Assembly: GCA_009746045.1 (NCBI GenBank)
Contig: RPFO01001976.1
Coordinates: 1 to 30,483 of the forward strand
Origin: Mesostigma viride
Lineage: Eukaryota > Streptophyta > Mesostigmatophyceae > Mesostigmatales > Mesostigmataceae
Length of the DNA: 30,483 bases
Reading direction: 5' to 3'
How positions within the stretch are numbered: position 1 is the stretch's first letter; the number at the start of each line of letters is the position of its first letter. This document shows, in pieces, positions 20,197 to 28,625 of this stretch. A program made the translations under genes and the position numbers. Below the pieces are notes generated by a model that saw only the letters and a list, made by a program, of their open reading frames with translations, was not told the DNA's origin and ran no database searches.

Positions 20197-20727
20197 TGTG
20201 CATCTCTAGTAATTGCCCTTCGTCTACGATTGACATTCCCTTTCCGCCATTTTTCAAGTGAAAGGCAGCGATTTCCCCGATCTCGTCATCATTCAGATCA
20301 CGACCCCCCCCGGATATGAAGACATGTGCAGTGTCATCGCCTTCAACACAGCAGGACCATGCTTCAATGCGCTTAATTGGACGTAATGGCACGAAGTCTT
20401 AATTCGTTTTCTTCCGCCTCAGGAACGTCGTGCGTTGTGCCCCGTTTTTCACCGTCATCGTTTGCAGCTTGTACTGCCTCCAATTCGCGCCGTGCCTCCC
20501 TGGCATCCACCGTACAAGCAGTACGGATAATACCAGATTTTTTTACATCGTCACTACCCAAAACAGTTTGCTTGTTGAAAGAAATTCACCAAGCCTCGTC
20601 AAAGAGCTTCAACCAACAAAGACAAAACCAATGCACGTACCGAGCTCGCTTTATTTTGGCTGTCACATGGCAGGCGAGACCACGTGCACTTGGTTTTCGC
20701 AAGGAACGGGGGCTTGCAGCAAATTGG

Positions 20728-20790
20728 ATGTGAGGCCTTCATGTTTGACATCATTGTAATTATTGCATGTCAAACATGAAGGCCTCACAT
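20728..20790. repeat. Perfect 24-bp-stem inverted repeat with 15-nt loop
   Basis: Left arm 20728-20751 (starts ATGTGAGGCCTTCATG) is the exact reverse complement of right arm 20767-20790. The loop is AT-rich (20752-20766). It lies between the start of the decayed minus-strand coding region and a LINE fragment. It could be a hairpin terminator-like structure, a minimal foldback element or a small-RNA precursor; the sequence alone does not decide. Confidence 0.9.
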
Positions 20791-20841
20791 AGATCTGCCC
20801 CATTGTCTTCATCCTCGTCATGGTCACCTGTCACACGTGCT

Positions 20842-21117
20842 TCATCTTAGAACGGCCCAGAGAGCGTCCCAGAGAACAGAGTCGAATGCCTTCATAAAGT
20901 TGACGAAGGCGGGGAGCTCACCCTGGTGGCGGGAAGCTCACCAGGTTGCAGGAGTGCCAACTGCTCTATGAGGCGGGCCGCGACGAAGATGGCCATGACG
21001 GTGTTGCGACCAGGCCAGAACCCCAGTTGGCTTTGGACCCCAGGTGACGGTCGAGAGCAGAACGAAGGCGGTTTTAGGAGATTCATGCGCACGAACAACT
21101 TGAGCGCGGCGCTCTAG
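20842..21117 (-). pseudogene. LINE reverse transcriptase fragment
   Basis: On the minus strand the segment reads SQLGFWPGRNTVMAIFVAAR, then LIEQLALLQPGELP. After a frameshift it continues PAFVNFMKAFDSVLWDALWA to a stop at 20842-20844. These match the QxGFxPGRxT block and RT motif A (F-V-x-F-x-K-A-F-D-S-V, with the catalytic Asp) of non-LTR reverse transcriptases. The frameshift coincides with an imperfect ~20-bp tandem duplication of the GAGCTCACC region (20913-20943). Upstream residues (LFVRMNLLKPPSF) fit the region before this block. Only about 90 codons are present, with no endonuclease and no YxDD box, so it is a dead fragment. Its relation to the LINE at 14468 cannot be tested because they cover different parts of ORF2. 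Confidence 0.85.
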
Positions 21118-21223
21118 ATGAAGACTCCTCGGTATATATAGTTGGCAGGGTCGCGTTAGGAGAGCGTTTTTGTAGAGTGCATCACCCGGAAGCTAGCTGC
21201 ATGTTGCCCCTGCACTAGGAGTT

Positions 21224-21735
21224 AATTTTACGGGGCGTAAACGCCCCGGTTGAGGTTACCGGGGCGGTTACTGGCCAGTAACCATGTACGTTTAAGGTTA
21301 CCGGCCAGGTTACCGGCCGGTAACCCGGAATGCAACAGACTAAATACCGGCCGGTAATGGTTACCGGGCGGTATTAGTTACCGGAACGTTTACTGGGCGG
21401 TAACTTTTACCGGAGCCGTAACCATGCCCGTAACCTATCTGGGTTACGGTCATGGTTACGGCCCAAGTAGAAGTTACCGGGCGGTAAACTGGTATGGTTA
21501 CGGGACCAGTTCTGAGAACCGGGATGGGTTACCGGCATGGTTACGGGACCAGTTCTGATAACCGGGCCTGGCTACTGGCCTGGTTACGGGTCCGTCAACC
21601 GTCCCGTAACCTGCAGTAGTTACGGCCCAGTAGTTGACCCTGGTTACTGCGGTGGTTACGGGGCCGGTTATGCCCCAGTAATATTAGTAACCCATGCCTA
21701 CAACGCAGCCTGTCCGGGTTATGGCCCCGAATTCT
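21224..21735. repeat. Degenerate GTTACCGG / CCGGTAAC palindrome field
   Basis: About 500 bp made of variants of GGTTAC(C/T)GG and its reverse complement, in irregular order and spacing. Perfect palindromes include GGTTACTGGCCAGTAACC (21266-21283) and GGTTACCGGCCGGTAACC (21308-21325). CGGGGCGTAAACGCCCCG (21231-21248) forms an 8-bp stem. Later parts carry the diverged forms GGTTACGG and GTTACGGGACCAG (21494 and 21540). A 66-codon Gly/Tyr/Pro frame (21537-21737) is a by-product of the repeat. Confidence 0.85.
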
Positions 21736-22185
21736 AAAATGCATTGACCCCGGCTATGGTGAGTGGCTTGCATGATATGGTGCTTTTCAAGATGCATTTT
21801 TGAATTAGGCATTTCATTAAAATGTTTAAGAAGTCATTAATAATCAATTGCACGAATCACTTCCATCCGATGTTGTCAACGTGGGCTTCATGATGAAATC
21901 GTGGAGATGACGCACATGAAGTTCACGGAACATCTTAGGTAATAAATTAAGCCGTTACGGCAGTAGAACCTTGGCCGATGAGGGTGGCGTCTTGAAGCTG
22001 TTGTCACCCTCAAGTCCGCTCGGCCAGGGGTAATCGCCCATGTTGATTTGAAAGGTACCGCCGTCCATATGGCGGCTCCGCTTTTGGTGCGAGTTGACCA
22101 ACTTCCCGTCTTAATCATTCCGGATTGCCTGCAGTTCATTCCGCCTTTGTCCAAGTAAGACAGCAACTGTCACGCACTCATAGAA
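21736..22185. other. Unassigned sequence
   Basis: No gene or repeat family recognised. A 92-codon minus-strand frame (21888-22166) has no motif and is not called. The DNA is less GC-rich than its neighbours. Confidence 0.4.
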
Positions 22186-22500
22186 AACGCAAAATGCCCC
22201 GAATGCAGTTACGGCCATACGGTAGCGAGGAATAGCAGTTGAAATTTCTAGTACACAGGCAACTAGTAAGAAAAGGGACGATGCGTGCACCACCACCAAT
22301 ACGTACGTGCATCCCTCTCTTGAAAATGACAGCATCTTCCATGCCGTCCAAGAAAAACGCAACGTATTTAACATGAACCCGAATGCAGTTACGGTCGTAG
22401 ACTAGTGAGGACTGGCAGCTGAAAGTTCTAGTTGATGGGCTGAGAATAAGGAAAAAAATGATGCGTGCACCCACCTAACCTATTACGTCCCTCCCATGGC
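22186..22500 (+). repeat. 180-bp tandem duplication leading into the minisatellite
   Basis: Two diverged copies with period 180: GAATGCAGTTACGG occurs at 22201 and again at 22381. It is followed in both by a GAGGA(A/C)T(A/G)GCAG block, TTCTAGT and then GATGCGTGCACC. The end of each copy resembles the 50-bp minisatellite unit that follows. Confidence 0.8.
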
Positions 22501-23725
22501 AAGGAACCAGCAAAACCACCCACATACCCTGTTGTGTCCCTCCCTTGACAAGGAACAAGCACGTGCACATGCCCCACCCCACATGCATGCCTCCCTTGAC
22601 AAGAATCGAACGGGCACGTGCACCCACCTACCCTATGTGCAGCCCTCCTTTGACAAGGAACAAGCACGTGCACATGCCTACCCCACATGCATGCCTCCCT
22701 TGACAAGAATCGAACGAGCACGTGCACCCACCCACCCTGTGTGCACCCCTCCTTTGACAAGGACCAAGCACATGAACTCACCTACACTACGCGCGTCCCT
22801 CCCTTGACAAGGAATAGGCACGTGCACATGCCTACCCCACATCCATGCCTCCCCTGACCAGTAACAAGCACGTGCACCCACCTACCCTACGTGCATCCCT
22901 CCTGTGACATGGAACAAGCACGTGCACCCACCAACCCTATGTACGTGCCTCTTGACAAGCAACAAGCACGTGCACCCACCTACCCTAAGTGCCCCCCTCC
23001 TTCGACAAGGAACACGCATGTGCACTCACCTACCGTACGTGAATCCCTCCCTTGGCAAGGACCAAGCACGTGCACCCACCTACCCGATGTCCGCCCCTCC
23101 CTTGATAAGGTACAAGCATGCCCACCCACCTACCCTACCTGCATCCCTCCCTTGACATGGAACAACCATGTGCACATTCCTACTCCACATGCCCCCCTCC
23201 TTTGACAAGGAACAAGCATGTGCACTCATCTACCGTACGTGCATCCCTCCCTTGACAAGGAACAAGCAAGCCCACCCACCTACCCTACCTGCATCCCTCC
23301 CTTGACATGAAACAAGCACGTGCACATGCCTACCCCACATGCATGCCTCCCTTGACAAGGAACGAGCACGTGCACCCACCCACCCTGTGTGCACCCCTCC
23401 TTTGACAAGGAACAAGCACATGAACTCACCTACACTACGTGCGTCCCTCCCTTGACAAGGAATAAGCACGTGCACATGCCTACCCCACATCCATGCCTCC
23501 CCTGACCAGTAACAAGCACGTGCACTCACCTACCCTACGTATGTGCCTCTTGACAAGGACCAAGCTCGTGCACCCACCTACCATACGTGAATCCCTCCCT
23601 TGACAAGGTACACGCATGCCCACCCACCTACCCTACGTGGGCCCCTCCCTTGATAAGGTACAAGCATGACCAGCCACCTACCCCGCGAGCCTCCCTACTT
23701 TGACAAGGAACAAGCACGTGGGCCC
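22485..23725 (+). repeat. ~50-bp minisatellite with GCACGTGC palindrome, about 25 copies
   Basis: Units of about 50 bp contain CCTCCCTTGACAAGGAACAA, then GCACGTGCAC, CCACCTACC and (C/T)ACGTGCAT. Almost every unit has the palindromic G-box core CACGTG. Variants of the unit recur in the same order 648 bp apart; for example TACCCCACATCCATGCC occurs at 22833 and 23481. That shows a later block duplication of about 13 units. Translations on both strands are repetitive and not credible as proteins. Confidence 0.93.
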
Positions 23726-24747
23726 GCTAGCATGGCAGCAAGGAAGACATTACCCTAACATGGCATGGCCAAAGCAAAAGAGACAGAGAAGTCAATGGAG
23801 AGAGAGCTCCTAAGAACTCCTAGTAAAATTGGAAACCATGGAGGGCAAAAAACGTTCAACAACTTACGATGGGCATCGGCACATACAGAGAAGCCCAGGT
23901 GTGCCAGGTGTAAAATAAGCGAGATTGAAGTGTCGCCTACCTCGTGGGAGACTTTTGGTATCTGGTAAACAATGAAAGCGAGTGGAAAGATGGACAACGT
24001 GAAAATAACATACAAACCACTGCAATGCATGCAAAGAGGACAGAATCAGTAATAAAGCGCGCTGCATTCAGGCAGCGCTGAGCAATTGAACGGTGAACAA
24101 TTTAATCCGGAACGCATTGTCTACGCGACTCGATGCGACTAAACGTGGCATGCATACGCGGTCGCTGACTGAAGACATTGTGTACCTGGCTCAGCAAGGT
24201 GCGCTTGCAGCCGCTTTCTTAAATATGCCGCAGGCGCACGATGTAACGAATTGAAGTTTGCATGTAGTAACAAAGGCAAGAAAAGCGGTGTAGCTGGCTA
24301 CCGACTACGCCATAGTAAGCTGTATCGGAGTTGGCGTTGCCGATGGCTGGAAACGGATGACCGAATCATGCTAAACTGGGGCTCCAAAAGGGCTTGTCAT
24401 GCATCCTAGTGCGCCTTTTGCTTTTTTTTCTTCAAGCATCGTGAGCATGCGGGTTTAGGGGGGCGCTTATTCTTGCACCACTATCAGTCGGCTGGACTGC
24501 AATCGGCATAGCCAGCGCAAGGTGATGCAAGGGCAGGCAAACTTTACCAGCTCGTTCAAGGCTCGTTGATGAAATTCAAACATCTAGGCGGCGCGTCTGC
24601 AACGGCTCATCGCAATTCGAATTCGCAAGCAGAACCCTCGTTACACGTGGCGCATGCAGAGATCTGCTTCGGGCGGCTTGGCGTATCTCACTGCGTCGTG
24701 ACTCGAGTACATAGTCAGCCTAGTTAGTACTCTGGGGGCCTCGAGTT
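23726..24747. other. Unassigned sequence
   Basis: About 1 kb with no recognisable gene, repeat or RNA. Open frames reach at most 91 codons (23755-24030, minus) and lack motifs. A short poly-T tract lies at about 24422-24430. Confidence 0.4.
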
Positions 24748-25187
24748 CGGCAGTCCCCTATTCGGAAATCCCGGATCATATGTACTCCACACTATGTACT
24801 CTTGGAGTACATAGTGTGCCACCCTATGTACTCTTGGAGTACATAGTGTGGATTACATAGGTAGTCACTCCTTCCTATGTAATACGGGCGTGTCTCACCG
24901 CGTCGGCAGTCCCCTATTCGGAAATCCCGGATCATATGTACTCCACACTATGTACTCTTGGAGTACATAGTGTGCCACCCTATGTACTCTTGGAGTACAT
25001 AGTGTGGAGTACATAGTCACTCCTTCCTATGTAATACGGGCGTGTCTCACCGCGTCGGCAGTCCCCTATTCGGAAATCCCGGATCATATGTACTCCACAC
25101 TATGTACTCTTGGAGTACATAGTGTGCCACCCTATGTACTCTTGGAGTACATAGGGTGGAGTACATAGTCACTCCTTCCTATGTAAT
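24748..25187 (+). repeat. Three tandem copies of a ~155-bp cruciform-forming repeat
   Basis: Copies start with CGGCAGTCCCCTATTCGG at 24748, 24904 and 25056 (periods 156 and 152). Each contains CACACTATGTACTC, TTG, GAGTACATAGTGTG, a 14-bp stem (24788-24818 in copy 1), followed by a second stem-loop. In copy 2 a 23-bp arm beginning TATGTACTCCACACTATG has an exact inverted partner on the far side of the unit; copies 1 and 3 have one mismatch each. The units end CCTATGTAATAC. The structure resembles a foldback or MITE unit amplified in tandem. Confidence 0.92.
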
Positions 25188-25192
25188 ACCGG

Positions 25193-25290
25193 TGTAATCA
25201 TGCGTAATCATGCGTAATCATGCGTAATCATGCGTAATCATGCGTAATCATCAGAGTAATCATCAGAGTAATCATCAGAGTAATCATCGT
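25193..25290 (+). repeat. 10-bp and 12-bp tandem repeats (GTAATCATGC, then GTAATCATCAGA)
   Basis: Five to six copies of a 10-bp unit GTAATCATGC switch to three copies of a 12-bp unit GTAATCATCAGA that shares the first eight bases. The array starts right after the cruciform repeats and ends shortly before the orphan reading frame. Confidence 0.9.
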
Positions 25291-25310
25291 CCAGACAAGC
25301 TGCACTGCCC

Positions 25311-25793
25311 CTAAGACCCTAACTTACACAAGATGGCGATGGTCGTCGCCGGCAGCTCGACAAGTTCAGGGCAGCACGAAATAAGACAGGCAAGCCGACG
25401 CTGGCGCTCATCCCAATGAGGCCATTCATCCGAAGCAGCCTCCATAACCTGGCCGCTCTTAGGGTGGCGAATCGGGGCGTCGTTGTCGTTGCGGAGCTTC
25501 AGCACGCTTGTCACAGCGGCGTCATTGTAGGCGAGGAAGGTATCGATGTCTGCCAGGCTCAAACGCTGGCCTGGCATGTAGAATGAGGAAGAAATGGCGT
25601 CCGGCAAGGAGGTTTCAGCAGCTATCGGAGTTGCTTCCGAAGTTGCTTCCGAAGTCTTGGATCGCTTGTTAGCGGCGTTCTTGGCGACGACAATGTCGTG
25701 GGCGATTTTGTTTGCAGCAATCTGGGCATCAATAGAATCGGCGGCAAGAGCTGAAGACGATGCGGGGACCTCCATAGCTACGTTTAATAGCAC
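25311..25793 (-). CDS. Hypothetical 160-codon reading frame (orphan, possibly one exon)
   Basis: I do not recognise this protein. Codon 1 is at 25793; a second ATG at 25775 ([14 protein letters not shown]) may be the better start because the first six codons look like leader sequence. The N-terminal third is Ala-rich with an alternating pattern ([20 protein letters not shown]). The C-terminal half is non-repetitive ([20 protein letters not shown], then [20 protein letters not shown]) and ends [14 protein letters not shown]. Composition is protein-like and the frame is free of simple repeats, unlike most other long frames in this window. A CTAG just upstream on the minus strand could be an intron acceptor, so this may be one exon or a retroelement gag remnant. 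No signal peptide or membrane segment is evident. Confidence 0.4.
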
Positions 25794-25990
25794 CTAGACG
25801 AGGGCAGGGGGCGCAGGCACACTGATCACGTGCGTGGTGCCGCCATAATGTGCAGAAAAATAGCGAGATCTGCTGGGCAGGCCGCTGGCGATAACTTAAG
25901 AAACCCTGGGCGATGGCTGCCAAAAATTAGATCGGCGTGTTCGTCATCAAAAGGCGAGTCTATTGCAATTTACCCGACCAAATTTCATCA

Positions 25991-26600
25991 TGGATGGAGG
26001 GAGGGAGGGAGGGAGGGAGGGAGGGAGGGAGGGAGGGAGGGAGGGAGGGAGGGAGGGAGGGAGGGAGGGAGGGAGGGAGGGAGGGAGGGAGGGAGGGAGG
26101 GAGGGAGGGAGGGAGGGAGGGAGGGAGGGAGGGAGGAGGGAGGGAGGGAGGGAGGGAGGAGGAGGGAGGGAGGGAGGGAGGAGGGAGGGAGGGAGGGAGG
26201 GAGGGAGGGAGGGAGGAGGGAGGAGGGAGGGAGGGAGGAGGGAGGAGGGAGGGAGGGGAGGGAGGGAGGAGGAGGGAGGGAGGGAGGAGGGAGGGAGGGA
26301 GGGAGGAGGGAGGGAGGGAGGGAGGGAGGGAGGAGGGAGGGAGGGAGGAGGGAGGGAGGGAGGGAGGGAGGGAGGGAGGGAGGGAGGGAGGGAGGAGGGA
26401 GGGAGGGAGGGAGGGAGGGGAGGGAGGGAGGGAGGAGGGAGGGAGGGAGGGAGGGAGGAGGAGGGAGGGAGGGAGGGAGGGAGGGAGGAGGAGAGGGAGG
26501 GAGGGAGGGAGGGAGGGGATGGATGGATGGATGGATGGATGGATGGATGGATGGATGGATGGATGGATGGATGGATGTTCTTAATTAATTAATTAATTAA
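25991..26600 (+). repeat. Compound microsatellite GGGA, GGAT, TTAA
   Basis: About 530 bp of GGGA units with scattered GGA interruptions (25991-26518), then about 14 GGAT units (26519-26576), then TTAATTAA repeats (26581-26600). The purine strand is the plus strand. Open frames through it are Gly/Arg/Glu repeats of no coding meaning. The final TTAA run resembles the tails of the retroelement insertions elsewhere in the window. Confidence 0.97.
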
Positions 26601-27073
26601 TGGTCAAATTAAAGGCAATCATGGTACATGAAGCGAAACAAATCATGCCTGGACGCATGGCGATGTAAGAGCCCCCCCTCCCCACGCCAGGAGGAAGGGG
26701 TGCGTGACTGAGTAGAGTAGTTAGGATTTTGTAGAGAGACAACTTTGTATATTATCAAGGAGACAACTTTGTATATAAGATTAGAGTGAGATCAGCTAGT
26801 CTTCGCGTTAGTTCTAATGACACCACCCCCATCAGTCCATGGAATACGTGCTCTGCTCCAATCCTTAATTAAGGCCAAAATGAGTCCCTTCCAAACAACG
26901 TTTGCACTTAGATAGTTAGACGAATTATGCCCGACGAAGCTGGAACTAACAGCCACAATGAATTACGGTTGTTCAGACCTTGTACAACGCCTCGGGGCAT
27001 TTGGAGCCCTGGAATGGTAACAAATGCTAACAAGGTAGTTGTGCTATCAATAATGATTTTAAAAATTAATATG
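26601..27073. other. Unassigned sequence with a short tandem duplication
   Basis: No gene recognised. GAGACAACTTTGTATAT occurs twice in close tandem (26735-26751 and 26760-26776). The second copy is preceded by ATCAAG, making a 14-bp match (26754-26767) to the start of the dispersed 57-bp motif. TTAATTAA also occurs near 26865. Confidence 0.5.
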
Positions 27074-27083
27074 ATGTCATTAA

Positions 27084-27238
27084 TTAATTAATTAGTTATC
27101 AACATCACTCCGTTGGGAGTAAATGTAGCACATATCCCTGAGAAGGGGCATATGGCTTTTAATACATTCTATGCTACTTCATGCAAGGGTGGGAAGTAAG
27201 CTACCCCTGCTCTAGGTGCACCAGGGCACTGCACCACC
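27084..27238 (-). mobile_element. Short retroelement copy: 3' end of the ORF1-only element, 10-bp TSD
   Basis: On the minus strand this ~155-bp stretch matches 18810-18966 closely over its whole length (both contain ATATGCCCCTTCTCAGGGAT). It has the same hairpin ACTCC-CAAC-GGAGT (27107-27120) and a TTAA-repeat tail. The insertion is bounded by direct repeats ATGTCATTAA (27074-27083 and 27239-27248). It is either a strongly 5'-truncated copy of the ORF1-only element or a SINE-like unit sharing its 3' end. No coding capacity. Confidence 0.85.
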
Positions 27239-27248
27239 ATGTCATTAA

Positions 27249-27517
27249 CAACCAAAACTGGTCGTCATCATGCAAGCATCTGAAGCATGGTCGCAAAACT
27301 TCGTGTGCAAAATCTCATGTCATAAGGAGCCCAACATTATGACAATTGCCAGGCTTTGTAAAGATTTTTGATTTAACGATGACTACAGCACAAACAGTGA
27401 GCGAAACCCTGGTGCATTTGAATGCCTGAGTGCGAGGCTGTTCCTAACAGAATGCAAGATGTAAGGTAGACATTCGGAGTATGCCACAAATGTGTGATGT
27501 GCAGTGCACATGCATGT
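27249..27517. other. Unassigned sequence
   Basis: AT-richer intergenic DNA between the short retroelement copy and dispersed-motif copy C. No gene, RNA or repeat recognised. Confidence 0.4.
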
Positions 27518-27574
27518 GAGCTACCATGGTCCGGATTCTCCCGATTTCTGGCCTGCGCTGGTTGTCTCCTTGAT
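27518..27574 (-). repeat. Dispersed 57-bp motif, copy C (full length)
   Basis: Read on the minus strand it starts ATCAAGGAGACAACCAGCGC at 27574 and runs through AGAAATCGGGAGAATCCGG to TAGCTC at 27518, with two differences from the joined halves of copy A. Similarity stops abruptly on both sides. Confidence 0.85.
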
Positions 27575-28009
27575 GATACCCCATGACACCATACTTCTAA
27601 AACTACTTAATAACCTTGGCACATTGCAAAATGGGAAAGAGAAGCTGAACAATACATGCAACATCACTCACTAACACAGCCATGTGATTGCTACCAACAC
27701 GTTACCATGTACATCCTGTGTGAAATTATTGGCAACGACACGCCAAGCAACGCAGGTATAGTATAACTGCGACAGGCTGGCACATGTCACCTGGCATCCA
27801 CGTATGCTCACCCCAAGGCATTGGCATATCCCATGTCTATATCCGTTGCCCTTTGTGCGTCCGAGTCACCCATGCAGTCACCCACCCATGATCCACCTGG
27901 CCCACCCACACAGTACTCATACACTTGGCGCAACCTGAGTACACAGCCACCCACTGGTCCCACCCACCCGGTGACCGAAGACGAGGCCGGGCAAGAGCAT
28001 GCAGACTAA
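27575..28009. other. Unassigned sequence
   Basis: No recognised gene. A 62-codon plus-strand frame (27821-28009) is Pro/Thr-rich and ends VTEDEAGQEHAD. It could be a fragment of a retroelement polyprotein linker but has no diagnostic motif, so it is not called. Confidence 0.35.
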
Positions 28010-28522
28010 CTAAAGACCAAGACTATCAGTAAAGAGAGACCAGCATTACGATAGCACCGCGAAAGGAAGGAGACGAAAGACCCAGAGACACGAGAGAGTT
28101 AGAAGAGAACCACGACGAGCCACTGGAGGAAGACAGTCCAGAGACCCGACTCGAGAGCTAGAGCCACATGATGGAAATCTAGACCCACCTAGGGCGAAAT
28201 GAAAGAGAGGAGGCAGATTGCAACCATGACCTTTTAAGTACGACGCACGAGAGAGAGAGGAGAGGACGACAGAGACCATGATGAACTGAGAAGAGAGAAA
28301 GAGAAGGAGAGAGAGAGAGACCGAAGAGAAGACGAGGAGAGAAGAGAGCACGCATAACGCAGGACAGGCAAGAGCGATGAGAAGAGAGGAAGATTGAGAG
28401 CCCCATGGAGTGAGTGGAGCAGAGAGCAGAGACCGACAGAGGAGAGGCCGCCCGACACGCAGCAGTGAACCGAAGAGAGGAGAAGGAGAGCACCGGGAGA
28501 GGAGAGAGACGAGAGACGAGAC

Positions 28523-28567
<45 letters not shown>

Positions 28568-28625
28568 GAGATCCGCAAGACGCAGAGAGATGCGACCACT
28601 CTTAGAGACAGCATGAGCTAACCGA
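28010..28625 (+). repeat. Purine-biased (GA-rich) tract with a GA microsatellite
   Basis: About 600 bp in which the plus strand is dominated by A and G (AGAGAG, GAAGAG and CGAGAGA clusters), with an uninterrupted GA dinucleotide run at 28525-28564. The minus-strand frames here are Ser/Leu/Arg low-complexity translations and are not genes. Confidence 0.85.

Larger units (their letters stand above)
19247..20561 (-). pseudogene. Decayed protein-coding region of unknown family
   Basis: On the minus strand, read 5' to 3', fragments with normal protein composition follow one another. 20561-20373 includes KKSGIIRTACTVDAREARRE. A frameshift leads into a segment from about 20400 with LRPIKRIEAWSCCVEGDDTA and ends GEIAAFHLKNGGKGMSIVDE. 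After an ATGTGGAT microsatellite comes 20028-19888 with DDKGNYDIYFGKAGKVQLQA, ending in an in-frame TGA. Beyond it the same frame continues as DEQEKEEDRVEYLLHGSPMH to a TAA at 19771. Then GKGLEYPRVQAAFEIMVEPR, an in-frame TAG and ARGLESALFNPRERYFETMT (about 19650-19480). The last piece, 19459-19247, includes PPELTDDELLAKVLRDHARK. I do not recognise the family. Charged, non-repetitive composition along one strand argues for a former gene, possibly mobile-element-borne. The stops could alternatively lie in unrecognised introns. Confidence 0.5.

Noticed and set aside
22428-23529. Cys/His-containing minus-strand and plus-strand frames across the 50-bp minisatellite, resembling repeated metal-binding motifs
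   Set aside because: The periodicity matches the DNA repeat, the frames break whenever unit length changes and both strands look equally 'coding'.
25830-26592. Long GGRE-repeat proteins
   Set aside because: Translation of GGGA/GGAT microsatellite.
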